From: an uncultured Sutterella sp.
GTDB lineage: Bacteria; Pseudomonadota; Gammaproteobacteria; Burkholderiales; Burkholderiaceae_F
Assembly (NCBI GenBank): GCA_905198475.1
Contig: CAJKCQ010000030.1
Location: 1 to 26,149, forward strand
Reading direction: 5' to 3'
Length of the DNA: 26,149 nucleotides
In this document: piece by piece, positions 7,055 to 15,260 of the stretch
Position numbering within the stretch: position 1 is the stretch's first letter
Layout of the letters: every line of letters begins with the position of its first letter
Position numbers and translations under genes: made by a program
The notes under the pieces: model-generated
Seen by the model: the letters and a program-made list of their open reading frames with translations, nothing else
What the model was told of the DNA's origin: nothing
The model's database searches: none

Positions 7055-8306
7055 AGCGCAGCGCCTCCGCGGGGTGAATGCGCGCCGCGCGCCAGCTCGG
7101 ATAGACCGTGGCGGCGAGCGACAGGAGGAAGGAGAAGACCGCGATCGGCACGATGTCCGAGAGCCGCGGGTCCGAGGGCATGGTGCTGATGAAGTAGATC
7201 TCCTTCGGGAGGAACTCCACCCCCATGAGGGCTTCGATCGCGCTCACGATCGCGCCCACGTTCTCGGCGACGAGAAGCCCGGCGGCGACGCCCGCGGCGA
7301 CGCCGACCAGGCCGACGATCGTCCCCTCGATCATGAAGATCGCCATGATCGAGCCCTGCGAGGCGCCGAGCGTGCGCAGGATCGCGATGTCGCTCTGCTT
7401 CTCCTTCACGGTCATCACGAGCGTGGAGACGAGGCCGAAGGCGCCGACCAGAACGATGAGGAAGAGGATGATCCCCATCATGCGCTTCTCGACCTGCACG
7501 GCCGCGAACCAGGTGCGGTTCTGCCGCGACCAGTCCGAGGCGTAGACCCCGGGCGGGAGCCCGGCGGCGATCGAGCGCGCGATCGCCGGCGCGTCGTTCA
7601 TGTCGGAGGTTTTGAGCCGCAGGCCCTGCGGACCGCCGGTGCGGAAGAGCGCCGCGGCGTCCTCAATGTTGAGGAGCGCCATGGTCGAGTCGTATTCGTA
7701 GTGCCCCGAGGAGAGGTAGCCCAGCACGGTGAGCTGGCGCATGCGCGGCATCAGCCCCGCCGGGGTCATGTTCCCCTGCGGGACGAGGAGCGCCACCTTG
7801 TCGCCCGTGCGCACGCCCAGGGCCCGCGCGAGGTCGCGCCCAAGAATCACGCCGAAGCGCTTCGGCGCGAGGTCCGTGAGCTTCGCGCCCCCGGTGAGGT
7901 TCTGCGCGATGTCGCTCACCTTCGGCTCGGCCGCGGGGTCGACGCCCTTCACGAGGGCGCCGCGCACGACGTCGCCCGAATTGAAGAGCCCCTGCCCCTG
8001 CACGTAGGGGGCGGCGGCGAGGACGTCGCTGCGCGCCTCAAGGCGCGCGGCAAGTCCTGCGGCGTCCTCGAGCGGCCCCGGAACGGCCGTCACCTCGATG
8101 TGGGGGATGACGGCAAGCATCCGGTCGCGCACCTCCTTCTGGAAGCCGTTCATCACCGAGAGCACGATGATGAGCGCGGCGACGCCGAGGGCGATCGACG
8201 CGACCGAAATGCCGGAGATGAAGGACATGAAGCCGTCGCGGCGACGGCCCCGGCGACCCCGGCGCGTATAGGTGAGGCCGATCAGAAATTCATATGGCGT
8301 CTGCAA
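7047..8306 (-). CDS. lolC: Lipoprotein-releasing ABC transporter permease LolC/LolE
   Basis: About 419 residues from a TTG start at 8306. The product begins MQTPYEFLIGLTYTRRG, matching the usual start of this family, and GGAG lies about ten bases upstream; an ATG at 8366 would add 20 unlikely residues. One transmembrane helix follows (about 29-50), then a large periplasmic domain, then three C-terminal helices (FLIVLVGAFGLVSTLVMTV, IEGTIVGLVGVAAGVAAG, IAVFSFLLSLAATV) ending in the conserved tail ARIHPAEALRYE. Only one permease gene is present, so it probably forms a homodimer or LolF-like complex with LolD, as in many bacteria outside the enterics. First gene of lolC-lolD-tatD. Confidence 0.92.
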   Translation of the reverse strand: MQTPYEFLIGLTYTRRGRRGRRRDGFMSFISGISVASIALGVAALIIVLSVMNGFQKEVRDRMLAVIPHIEVTAVPGPLEDAAGLAARLEARSDVLAAAPYVQGQGLFNSGDVVRGALVKGVDPAAEPKVSDIAQNLTGGAKLTDLAPKRFGVILGRDLARALGVRTGDKVALLVPQGNMTPAGLMPRMRQLTVLGYLSSGHYEYDSTMALLNIEDAAALFRTGGPQGLRLKTSDMNDAPAIARSIAAGLPPGVYASDWSRQNRTWFAAVQVEKRMMGIILFLIVLVGAFGLVSTLVMTVKEKQSDIAILRTLGASQGSIMAIFMIEGTIVGLVGVAAGVAAGLLVAENVGAIVSAIEALMGVEFLPKEIYFISTMPSDPRLSDIVPIAVFSFLLSLAATVYPSWRAARIHPAEALRYE

Positions 8307-8364
8307 GACTCGTGACTCCGGCGCGGGGCGCGGCGCCCCTCGGTTTGGTTTCTGCGGGAGTCCC

Positions 8365-8370
8365 ATTCTA
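8365..8370 (-). promoter_or_regulatory. Possible -10 box (TAGAAT) of lolC
   Basis: The minus strand reads TAGAAT here, about 58 bases before the lolC TTG. No good -35 is found 16-18 bp upstream. The gap 8307-8446 separates divergent genes and so must contain promoters in both directions. Confidence 0.4.
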
Positions 8371-8430
8371 GCGGCGGCCGGCCGCGCTTCCCGCGGGGTC
8401 CGCGGCGGATCGGTCCGGGCAGGCCGCAGG

Positions 8431-8436
8431 TAGAAT
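8431..8436 (+). promoter_or_regulatory. Possible -10 box (TAGAAT) of the recJ-partner gene
   Basis: TAGAAT sits ten bases before the ATG at 8447. If it is used, transcription would start within a few bases of the ATG, giving a leaderless mRNA. No Shine-Dalgarno sequence is seen before the ATG, which agrees. No clear -35. Confidence 0.4.
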
Positions 8437-8446
8437 TCCGGACATT

Positions 8447-9496
8447 ATGACAACCGCCTTTTATCTTCTCCCCGGCGGCCGCCTCCCCCGCGAGGCGGCC
8501 GCCGAGGTGCTCGACCGTCTTGCGCCCGACGTGCGCGCGGCGCTCGAGCGCCTCGGAACGGGTCGCGAGCCGCCCGGACTCCAGCGGCTCTCCGAACCGC
8601 TTCATGAATATTCGCCCCACCGCGCGTGGCTCTGGAAGGTGCTCACGCACCGGCAGGGCGCGCCCGTGCTCGCGCCCTACGCGTGGCTCGCCGAGGGCGC
8701 GCCGAAGCTCGACCAGGCCTTCTGGGCACTGGACGCGTGGAAGCAGTCGCCCGAGGGGCGCTTCGCGCGCCTTGAGCTCCCCGAAGCGGAGCTCCCGCGC
8801 ATCGCCTGCGCGGCCGACGAGGCGCTGCGCGCCCGCGGACTGCGGCTCATGATCTCCGGCCGCCGGCTCTACGCCGCGCGCCGCGAGCTCTTCGACTTCG
8901 ACGCGCGCCCCTTCGAAGATCTCTGCGGCATGGAGGCCGCGCACTTCGGGCACCTCGCGCACCTCACGTCGGGCGCGGACGCCCCGGCCGTCCTTGAGCT
9001 TCTCGAAGAGTTGAAGCGTGCGCTCACCCCCATTCTGGGCGGCGCGCTCCGCGGCCTCTGGCTCTCGGGCGGGGGCTTTGCCGAACCGGTCTTCCCGCCC
9101 TCGACCTTCCGCGCGGTGGCGGCCGACGACCCGGTCGTGCTCGCCTGGGCCGAAGCCGCGGGGATCCCGCGCTCGGCCCTCGGGCGCTTGAGCGGCCGCA
9201 CGGCCTGGCCCGCCGCCCCGACGGGCGACCGGATCGCGGTCCTGCCGCACCTCTACGAGGCCTGGCTCAGGCGCGACTGGGCGGCCTGGATCCGGGCGCT
9301 CCCCGAGGCGCTCGAAGCGCTCGAGCGCTGGCGCGGCCTCGAAAAGGCGGCCGGCATCGACGCCTCCGTCCTTGTGCTCTTCGGGCACGCCGATGCGGCG
9401 ACGCTCGTTGCCGAAAAGAAGGGCGCCTTCGGACTCTTCCGGCGCGCCGCGAAGCAGCCGCTCGAGACGTGGCTGATCGATTCGGAGGCGGCCTGA
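8447..9496 (+). CDS. Conserved hypothetical protein coupled to recJ
   Basis: 349 residues, cytoplasmic, with no signal peptide, membrane helix or nucleotide-binding motif that I can see. The N-terminus reads TTAFYLLPGGRLP; the middle has PYAWLAEGAPKLDQAFWAL and a glycine patch GLWLSGGGF near residue 205; the C-terminus has VLVLFGHADAATL and GLFRRAAKQPLETWL. Genes of this kind stand directly before recJ in many Burkholderiales and are variously named as hypothetical or phosphoglycerate-mutase-like; I cannot confirm that relation from the sequence. Its TGA overlaps the recJ ATG by one base (TGATG), so the two are cotranscribed and coupled, hinting at a link to RecJ. No ribosome site precedes its ATG. 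Confidence 0.75.
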   Translation: MTTAFYLLPGGRLPREAAAEVLDRLAPDVRAALERLGTGREPPGLQRLSEPLHEYSPHRAWLWKVLTHRQGAPVLAPYAWLAEGAPKLDQAFWALDAWKQSPEGRFARLELPEAELPRIACAADEALRARGLRLMISGRRLYAARRELFDFDARPFEDLCGMEAAHFGHLAHLTSGADAPAVLELLEELKRALTPILGGALRGLWLSGGGFAEPVFPPSTFRAVAADDPVVLAWAEAAGIPRSALGRLSGRTAWPAAPTGDRIAVLPHLYEAWLRRDWAAWIRALPEALEALERWRGLEKAAGIDASVLVLFGHADAATLVAEKKGAFGLFRRAAKQPLETWLIDSEAA

Positions 9497-11187
9497 TGAC
9501 GAAGATTCTTTCGCGCACCTACGACCTCCACGCCGCCGACCGGCTCGAGGAGGCCGGGTTCCTGCCTCCCGTCGCGCGGGCGCTCGCCGCGCGCGGCATC
9601 AGCAACAAGTCCGACCTCGAGCAGGAGTGGCGCGGCATGATCCCGCCCGCCGAGCTCGAGGGCGCGCGCGCTGCCGCCGAACGCCTCGCCCTCGCCCGCG
9701 AACGCGGCGAGCACGTCGTGATCGTCGCCGACTACGACTGCGACGGCGCGACCGCCTGCGCCGTCGGCATCCGGGGCCTCAGGATGCTCGGCATCAACGC
9801 CTCCTACTTCGTTCCCGACCGGGTGCTCCACGGCTACGGCCTCACGCCCACGGTGGTGGACATCGTCGCCGGGCGCACCCCGAAACCCAACCTCATCGTG
9901 ACGGTGGACAACGGGGTTTCCTCGACCGCCGCCGTCGAGCGCGCGCACGAACTCGGCATCGAGGTCGTGATCACGGACCACCATCTCCCGGGCGCGGAGC
10001 TGCCGCGCGCCGAGGTGATCGTGAACCCGAACCTTAGCGACTCGCACTTCCCCTCGAAGAACCTCGCCGGGGTGGGCGTGATCTACTACGTGCTCCTCGC
10101 ACTGCGGGCGCTCCTGCGCGAGCGCGGGCTCTACGACGCGGCGACGCAGCCGCGGCTCGACGCGCTCTCCGACTTCGTCGCCCTCGGCACGGTCGCCGAC
10201 GTCGTGAAGCTCGACAAGAACAACCGCATCCTCGTCTCGCAGGGCCTGCGGCGCATCCGCTCGGGGCGCACGCACGCCGGACTCGAGGCGCTCTTCGCCA
10301 TCGCCGGCAAGGATTGCCGCACGGCGTGCGTGCGCGACTTCGGCTTCGCCGTGGCGCCGCGGATCAACGCCGCGGGGCGCCTAGGCACCATGGAGAGCGG
10401 CATCGAGTGCCTCCTCTCGAACGACCCGGCGGCGGCCCTCGCCCTCGCCGAAAGCCTCAACTCGATCAACTCCGAGCGCCGGGAGCTTGAGAGCGAGATG
10501 CAGCTCGCCGCCGAGGCGGCGCTCGCCGAAACGGACGTGGAGCGGCGCACGACCTTCTCGCTCTACAACCCCGACTTCAACGAAGGCGTCGTGGGGCTCG
10601 TCGCGGCGCGCCTCAAGGAGCGCATCCACCGCCCGGTGATCGCGTTTGCGCCCACGGAGAACGGCGAGCTCAAGGGCTCGGGCCGCTCGATTCCGGGAAT
10701 CCACCTGCGCGACATGCTCGACCTCGTCTCGAAGAGACTCCCCGGCGTCATCCTGCGCTTCGGCGGACACGCGATGGCCGCGGGCCTCTCGATTCTTCCG
10801 CAGTCCTTTTCCGACTTCTCGGCCGCCTTCGAGGAGGTGGTGCGCACGCACTGCGACGCTTCGGTCTTCGAACGCGTGGTCCTCACCGACGGCGGGCTCG
10901 CCCCGGATGAGATCACCGAGGCGCTCTGCACCGAGATCGACGCGCAGATCTGGGGGCAGGGGTTCGAAGCGCCGCTCTTCGCCAACGAGTTCACGGTCCT
11001 CGAGCAGACGCTCCTCAAGGACGCGCACCTCAAGCTCTCCCTCGGGCTGGGCGGCCAGCGCTTCGAGGGGATCTTCTTCCGCCACCGCGAGCCGCTTCCC
11101 GCCCATGCGCGGATCGCCTACCGGCCCGCGATCAACGAGTACCGCGGACGCCGCTCGGTGCAGCTCGTCGTCGAGGCCGCGGAATAG
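9496..11187 (+). CDS. recJ: Single-stranded-DNA-specific 5'-3' exonuclease RecJ
   Basis: 563 residues, normal for RecJ. DHH-domain motifs are complete: DYDCDGAT (79-86), TVDNGVSS (from 137), DHHLPG (161-166), and a later LGTVADVVKL. The DHHA1 part has SGRSI...IHLRDML and FGGHAMAAGL, and a C-terminal OB-like region follows. The enzyme digests 5' single strands in RecF-pathway recombination and mismatch repair, using Mn/Mg. The start is ATG 9496, overlapping the TGA of the preceding gene by one base, with GGAGG at 9484-9488. An in-frame upstream start at 9469 lies inside the preceding gene and is not preferred. Confidence 0.95.
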   Translation: MTKILSRTYDLHAADRLEEAGFLPPVARALAARGISNKSDLEQEWRGMIPPAELEGARAAAERLALARERGEHVVIVADYDCDGATACAVGIRGLRMLGINASYFVPDRVLHGYGLTPTVVDIVAGRTPKPNLIVTVDNGVSSTAAVERAHELGIEVVITDHHLPGAELPRAEVIVNPNLSDSHFPSKNLAGVGVIYYVLLALRALLRERGLYDAATQPRLDALSDFVALGTVADVVKLDKNNRILVSQGLRRIRSGRTHAGLEALFAIAGKDCRTACVRDFGFAVAPRINAAGRLGTMESGIECLLSNDPAAALALAESLNSINSERRELESEMQLAAEAALAETDVERRTTFSLYNPDFNEGVVGLVAARLKERIHRPVIAFAPTENGELKGSGRSIPGIHLRDMLDLVSKRLPGVILRFGGHAMAAGLSILPQSFSDFSAAFEEVVRTHCDASVFERVVLTDGGLAPDEITEALCTEIDAQIWGQGFEAPLFANEFTVLEQTLLKDAHLKLSLGLGGQRFEGIFFRHREPLPAHARIAYRPAINEYRGRRSVQLVVEAAE

Positions 11188-11247
11188 ACCGGGAAACGCC
11201 CGGGAGAACCGCCCGGTTTTCCCAACGATTCCACCGGTTTGAGAGAG

Positions 11248-11281
11248 GGGGAGCGCCGCACGGCCGGCCGCTCCCCTGTTT
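11248..11281 (+). terminator. Probable terminator of the recJ unit
   Basis: GGGGAGCG (11248-11255) and CGCTCCCC (11269-11276) form an 8-bp perfect stem with a 13-base loop, followed by TGTTTT. It partly overlaps the possible -10 box of prfB. Confidence 0.6.
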
Positions 11282-11287
11282 TATAAT
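11282..11287 (+). promoter_or_regulatory. Consensus -10 box (TATAAT), candidate prfB promoter
   Basis: A perfect TATAAT lies in the only AT-rich patch of this gap. The -35 position (around 11259-11264) is GC-rich and does not match TTGACA, so use of this box is uncertain. Confidence 0.4.
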
Positions 11288-11330
11288 TACTCGTTTTTAT
11301 TCACCCGGGCGGAGCGCTCCCCTGCACGCG

Positions 11331-11353
11331 GAAGGCGGCCTAAGGCCGCCTTC
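11331..11353 (+). repeat. Perfect 10-bp inverted repeat in the prfB leader
   Basis: GAAGGCGGCC, loop TAA, GGCCGCCTTC. It is not followed by T, so it is not an ordinary terminator. It lies between the candidate promoter and the prfB start and would form a very stable hairpin in the leader RNA. Confidence 0.6.
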
Positions 11354-11417
11354 CCCCGCCCCGCCCGACCACGCGCCGCGCCCGAGCGCGCCGCGCGCCC
11401 CTTCGACAGGAATTGAA

Positions 11418-12543
11418 ATGGAAGCTGAACGCATCAATCAGATTGAAGGCCTCATCGAAGACCTGGGCCACCGGCTCGCCGAACTTCGGAGGTATCTTTG
11501 ACGTCGACCGCAAGGCACGACGACTCGAAGAAGTCAATCGCGAGATTGAGAACCCCGACCTCTGGAACGACCCCAAGCACGCCCAGGAGGTGAGCAAGGA
11601 GAAGAAGATGCTCGACGACATCGTCGGCAGCTTCAACCGACTCACGCAGGGCGTCGCCGACGCCAAGGAGCTCTTCGAGCTCTCCGCGGCGGACGAAGAC
11701 TGGGACGCCGTCGAGGCGATCGGGCACGACGTCGACGGCTACGCCGCCGAGGTCGGTCAGCTTGAGTTCAAGCGCATGTTCAACCAGCCGATGGACTCGG
11801 CCAACTGCTACCTCGAAATCCAGGCGGGTGCGGGCGGCACGGAGGCTCAGGACTGGGCGAGCATGATCGAGCGCATGTACATGCGCTACGCCGAGCGCAA
11901 GGGCTTCAAGGTCACCCTCGAAGAGGAGACCGCCGGCGAAGTCGCGGGCATCAAGTCCGCCACGCTCTTCATCGAAGGCGAATGGGCCTACGGGACGCTG
12001 CGCACCGAAACGGGCATCCACCGACTCGTGCGCAAGTCGCCCTTCGACGCGAACGCCCGCCGCCACACCTCCTTCTGCTCGGTCTACGTCTATCCGGAAG
12101 TGGATGACTCGATCGACATCGAGATCAATCCGGCCGACCTCTCGATCGACGTCTTCCGCGCTTCGGGCGCGGGCGGCCAGCACATTCAGAAGACGGAATC
12201 GGCCGTCCGAATCCATCACATCCCGACGGGCATCATCACGATCTGCCAGGACGACCGCTCGCAGCACCGCAACCGCGAGAAGGCGATGCAGCAGCTCAAG
12301 GCGAAGCTCTACGAACTCGAGATGCGCAAGCGCATGGAGGCGCAGACGAAGCTCGAGGAGCAGAAGTCCGACATCGGCTGGGGCCACCAGATCCGCAGCT
12401 ACGTGCTCGACCAGTCGCGCGTGAAGGATCTGCGCACCAGCGTCGAGACGGGCAACACCGGCGGCGTGCTCGACGGCGACCTCGATCAGTTCATCGAGGC
12501 GAGCCTCAAGAACGGCGTGGGCGGCCTGTCCGCGGCGGACTAA
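11418..12543 (+). CDS. prfB: Peptide chain release factor 2, with programmed +1 frameshift
   Basis: The product has about 374 residues once the frameshift is made. Translation starts at ATG 11418 (AGGA upstream) and reads MEAERINQIEGLIEDLGHRL and on to a TGA at 11499-11501, codon 28. A +1 shift then continues DVDRKARRLEEVN to TAA at 12541-12543. The domain with the stop-recognition motif SPF (in RKSPFDANARRHTSF) and the peptidyl hydrolysis motif GGQ (252-254) are both intact. RF2 reads UGA and UAA; the in-frame UGA makes its own synthesis self-limiting. Divergence between the TTG-started frame at 11413 and the real protein ends at the shift site. The gap upstream (11188-11417) holds a terminator, a possible promoter and a hairpin. 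Confidence 0.96.
11487..11502 (+). promoter_or_regulatory. prfB +1 frameshift site
   Basis: The site CGGAGG TAT CTT TGA C contains the internal Shine-Dalgarno-like AGGAGG-type sequence three bases before the slippery CTT, and the UGA-C stop context. This is the classic RF2 autoregulation site. Confidence 0.95.
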
Positions 12544-12634
12544 GGCCCCGCAACCACCACAATCTCCGTCCGTCCGCGCCCCGCTCATGAAGGGGCCGCA
12601 GACGGGCAACCCTCCCCCCGGAAAGGAATTCCAA

Positions 12635-14173
12635 ATGGCTCAGAACGAAGCCCAAGAGAAGCAGCCGACGGCGCAGGAAGCCGCGGCCGAGGAAAACCAC
12701 ATCATCGCGGAGCGCCGCGCCAAGCTCGCCGCCCTGCGCGCCGCCGGCGTCGCGTACCCGAACGACTTCCGCCGCACGGACCTCTTCGGCGACCTGCGCG
12801 CCAAGTACGGCGCCATGACCGCCGAAGAGCTCGAAGCGGCCGCTCCCGAAGTCGCCTGCTCGGGCCGCGTGATGCTCAAGCGCATCATGGGCAAGGCCTC
12901 CTTCTGCACCGTGCGCGACTTCACGGGCGACATGCAGTACTTCGTGCAGATGAACGAAGTGGGCGCCGACGCCTACGCCGCCTTCAAGACCTTCGACCTC
13001 GGCGACATCGTCGCGTGCCGCGGCGTGCTCTTCCGCACCCGCGCGGGCGACCTCGCGATCCGCGTCAAGGAGATCCGCCTGATGACCAAGAGCATCCGGC
13101 CGCTCCCGGACAAGCACAAGGGCCTGCAGGACACCGAGCTCTGCTACCGCCAGCGCTACGTGGACCTCATCATGAACGAGGAGTCGCGCAACCGCTTCCT
13201 CACGCGCTCCAAGGCGATCGCCGCGATCCGCCAGTTCATGCTCGAGCACCGCTTCCTCGAGGTCGAGACGCCGATGCTGCACCCGATCCCGGGCGGCGCG
13301 AACGCCAAGCCCTTCGTGACGCACCACAACGCGCTCGACATGGACATGTACCTGCGCATCGCGCCCGAGCTCTACCTCAAGCGCCTCGTCGTGGGCGGCT
13401 TTGAGCGCGTCTTCGAGATCAACCGCAACTTCCGCAACGAGGGCCTGTCGGTCCGCCACAACCCCGAGTTCACGATGATGGAGTTCTACGCAACGTACTG
13501 GACGTACCGCGACCAGATGGACTTCACCGAGAACCTTCTGCGCACGGTCGCCATTGCTGCGACGGGCTCCGCGGTCCTCAACTACCAGGGCCAGGCGATC
13601 GACCTCTCGAAGCCCTTCCACCGCCTCACCCCGCTCGCGGCGATCAAGAAGTTCGCCCCCGAGTACACGGACGAGGAGCTCCAGAACCCCGAGTTCATCC
13701 GCAAGGAGCTCGAGCGCCTCGGCGGCGAAATCCCGGTGGACGCCGGCCTCGGCGCCCTGCAGATGGCGCTCTTTGAGGAGACGGCGGAATCGAAGCTCAT
13801 TGAGCCCACCTTCATCATCGACTACCCCGTCGAAATTTCGCCCCTCGCGCGCGCCTCCGACGCCGATCCCGCGATCACCGAGCGCTTCGAGCTCTACATC
13901 GCCGGGCGTGAAACCGCCAACGGCTTCTCCGAGCTCAACGATCCGGACGACCAGGCCGCACGCTTCAAGGCCCAGGCCGACAAGAAGAGCCACGGCGACG
14001 ACGAGGCGATGTACTACGACGCGGACTACATCCGCGCGCTCGAGTACGGCCTCCCGCCGACCGCGGGCTGCGGCATCGGCATTGACCGCTTCGTGATGCT
14101 CCTCACGGACGCCCCGACGATCCGCGACGTGCTGCTCTTCCCGCACATGCGTCCCGAGAACTTCAAGGGTTAA
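12635..14173 (+). CDS. lysS: Lysyl-tRNA synthetase (class II)
   Basis: 512 residues. An N-terminal anticodon-binding OB domain (about 65-165, SGRVMLKRIMGKASFCTVRD) is followed by the class II catalytic core: motif 1 near FLEVETPMLHPIPGGANAKP, motif 2 NFRNEGLSVRHNPEFTMMEF, and motif 3 GCGIGIDRFVML close to the C-terminus. The enzyme charges tRNA-Lys. The start at ATG 12635 has AAGGA upstream; an in-frame ATG at 12587 lies in the intergenic stretch without a ribosome site. It is 91 bases after prfB, the usual neighbour in betaproteobacteria. Confidence 0.96.
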   Translation: MAQNEAQEKQPTAQEAAAEENHIIAERRAKLAALRAAGVAYPNDFRRTDLFGDLRAKYGAMTAEELEAAAPEVACSGRVMLKRIMGKASFCTVRDFTGDMQYFVQMNEVGADAYAAFKTFDLGDIVACRGVLFRTRAGDLAIRVKEIRLMTKSIRPLPDKHKGLQDTELCYRQRYVDLIMNEESRNRFLTRSKAIAAIRQFMLEHRFLEVETPMLHPIPGGANAKPFVTHHNALDMDMYLRIAPELYLKRLVVGGFERVFEINRNFRNEGLSVRHNPEFTMMEFYATYWTYRDQMDFTENLLRTVAIAATGSAVLNYQGQAIDLSKPFHRLTPLAAIKKFAPEYTDEELQNPEFIRKELERLGGEIPVDAGLGALQMALFEETAESKLIEPTFIIDYPVEISPLARASDADPAITERFELYIAGRETANGFSELNDPDDQAARFKAQADKKSHGDDEAMYYDADYIRALEYGLPPTAGCGIGIDRFVMLLTDAPTIRDVLLFPHMRPENFKG

Positions 14174-14176
14174 GCC

Positions 14177-15022
14177 ATGACGCCGGATGCCAAGACCCCG
14201 AAGGTCCGCGCATCCGAAGCGTTTGAAGCCCGCCTGAACGCCGCCTGCGCGGCGCTCTCGGCGGGCTTCTTCGTTTCGGACGCGGCGCTCGTCCCGGTGC
14301 GCTTCATGGAGCGCACGATCGGCCGCACGGACGAGGCGCACGCCCGGAGCGCCGCCCGGCTCCCGGGCGCGTCGCTGCGCGGCGGAGCACTCGTGCTGCC
14401 GCAGAACCTCGAGGCGTTTGGGGGAGCCATGCGCGACGCAGGGCTCTCCCAGGGCTGGCGCGGCGAGCTCCTCGACCTGCGCGTGCTCGAAGGTGTCGAC
14501 GCGCAGCCCGGCGACGTGGTCGGGCGCATGGAGCGCGCGCTCTTTCGCCCCCTCGGAGCGGCCACGGCCGCCGTGCACCTCGTGGGGCACCTCAGGAGGC
14601 CCGCGTCCGAAGCCGACCCCGTCTTCATCCTCGGCCGGAGAAGCGCGAGCAAGCTCGTCGGCCCGGGCCTCTGGGACGGACTCGCCGCGGGGATGATCCG
14701 CGCGGGCGAATCCCCGGCCGAAGGGCTCGCGCGCGAGGCGGCCGAAGAGGCGGGGCTCGAGCGCATCGAGGCGGCGGACCTGTGCTCCCTCGGGCGTGCG
14801 TGGATTTCGCGCCCCGTGCGGGGCGGCTGGATGCACGAGATGAGCTTCGCCTATGCGCTGCGCCTTCCCGAAGGGTGGCGCCCGCGCCCCGTGGACGGCG
14901 AGGTCGAGCACTTCGAGGCGATGAGCGCGCTCGAGGTGCTCGAACTCATCGAAGGCGGACGGATGATGAAGGAGGCGGCGCAGGCGATGCTCCTCGCCTT
15001 CGGCCGGCTCTTGGCCTCCTGA
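14177..15022 (+). CDS. DUF4743 / Nudix hydrolase
   Basis: 281 residues. The N-terminal half (about 1-125) looks like the DUF4743 domain found before some Nudix domains. The C-terminal half has a full Nudix box: G-x5-E-x7-RE-x2-EE-x-G, seen as GMIRAGESPAEGLAREAAEE followed by AGL, near residues 173-195. Nudix enzymes cleave nucleoside diphosphates linked to another group. The DUF4743 subgroup includes proteins related to the Nudix part of thiamine pyrophosphokinase and may act on damaged thiamine diphosphate; that is inference. The start lies three bases after the lysS stop, with AAGGG as its ribosome site inside lysS, so it is in the lysS operon. The following 238-base gap (15023-15260) holds only the isc terminator. 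Confidence 0.85.
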   Translation: MTPDAKTPKVRASEAFEARLNAACAALSAGFFVSDAALVPVRFMERTIGRTDEAHARSAARLPGASLRGGALVLPQNLEAFGGAMRDAGLSQGWRGELLDLRVLEGVDAQPGDVVGRMERALFRPLGAATAAVHLVGHLRRPASEADPVFILGRRSASKLVGPGLWDGLAAGMIRAGESPAEGLAREAAEEAGLERIEAADLCSLGRAWISRPVRGGWMHEMSFAYALRLPEGWRPRPVDGEVEHFEAMSALEVLELIEGGRMMKEAAQAMLLAFGRLLAS

Positions 15023-15199
15023 GTCTTTCGGGGCAGGCGCCGAAGCGCACCCTGCTCCCGGAGTGGGCGCTCCCCACCGTCGGGATTCATGCGCTCCTTT
15101 CTTCCGAGCGCCTGGTGCTCGCCGCCCCCGCGGGCGCTCGTGGGCGCGGTCGAGGCGGCCGTGGGGCGGCAGGAGGAGGCTGACGGACGCCCCCCACGC

Positions 15200-15240
15200 A
15201 AAAGCCGCCCGGGGAGCGGGCGGCTCCGACGGGCGGCTTC
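15200..15240 (-). terminator. Terminator of the isc operon, with two competing 5' arms
   Basis: On the minus strand GAAGCCGCCC, then AGCCGCCC, can each pair with the single downstream GGGCGGCTTTT. The outer stem is 9 bp (AAGCCGCCC 15202-15210 with GGGCGGCTT 15231-15239) and ends in four T. Confidence 0.75.
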
Positions 15241-15260
15241 AAAAGGAGTGCGGGGGCGAG

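Noticed and set aside
12506..14911. A long open minus-strand frame (801 codons) opposite lysS and the Nudix gene
   Set aside because: Mirror of strongly conserved lysS; low-complexity product, no ribosome site, no known domain.
15023..15199. Possible small gene between the Nudix gene and the isc terminator
   Set aside because: Open frames exist on both strands but have no ribosome site, no conserved motif and only GC-driven composition.
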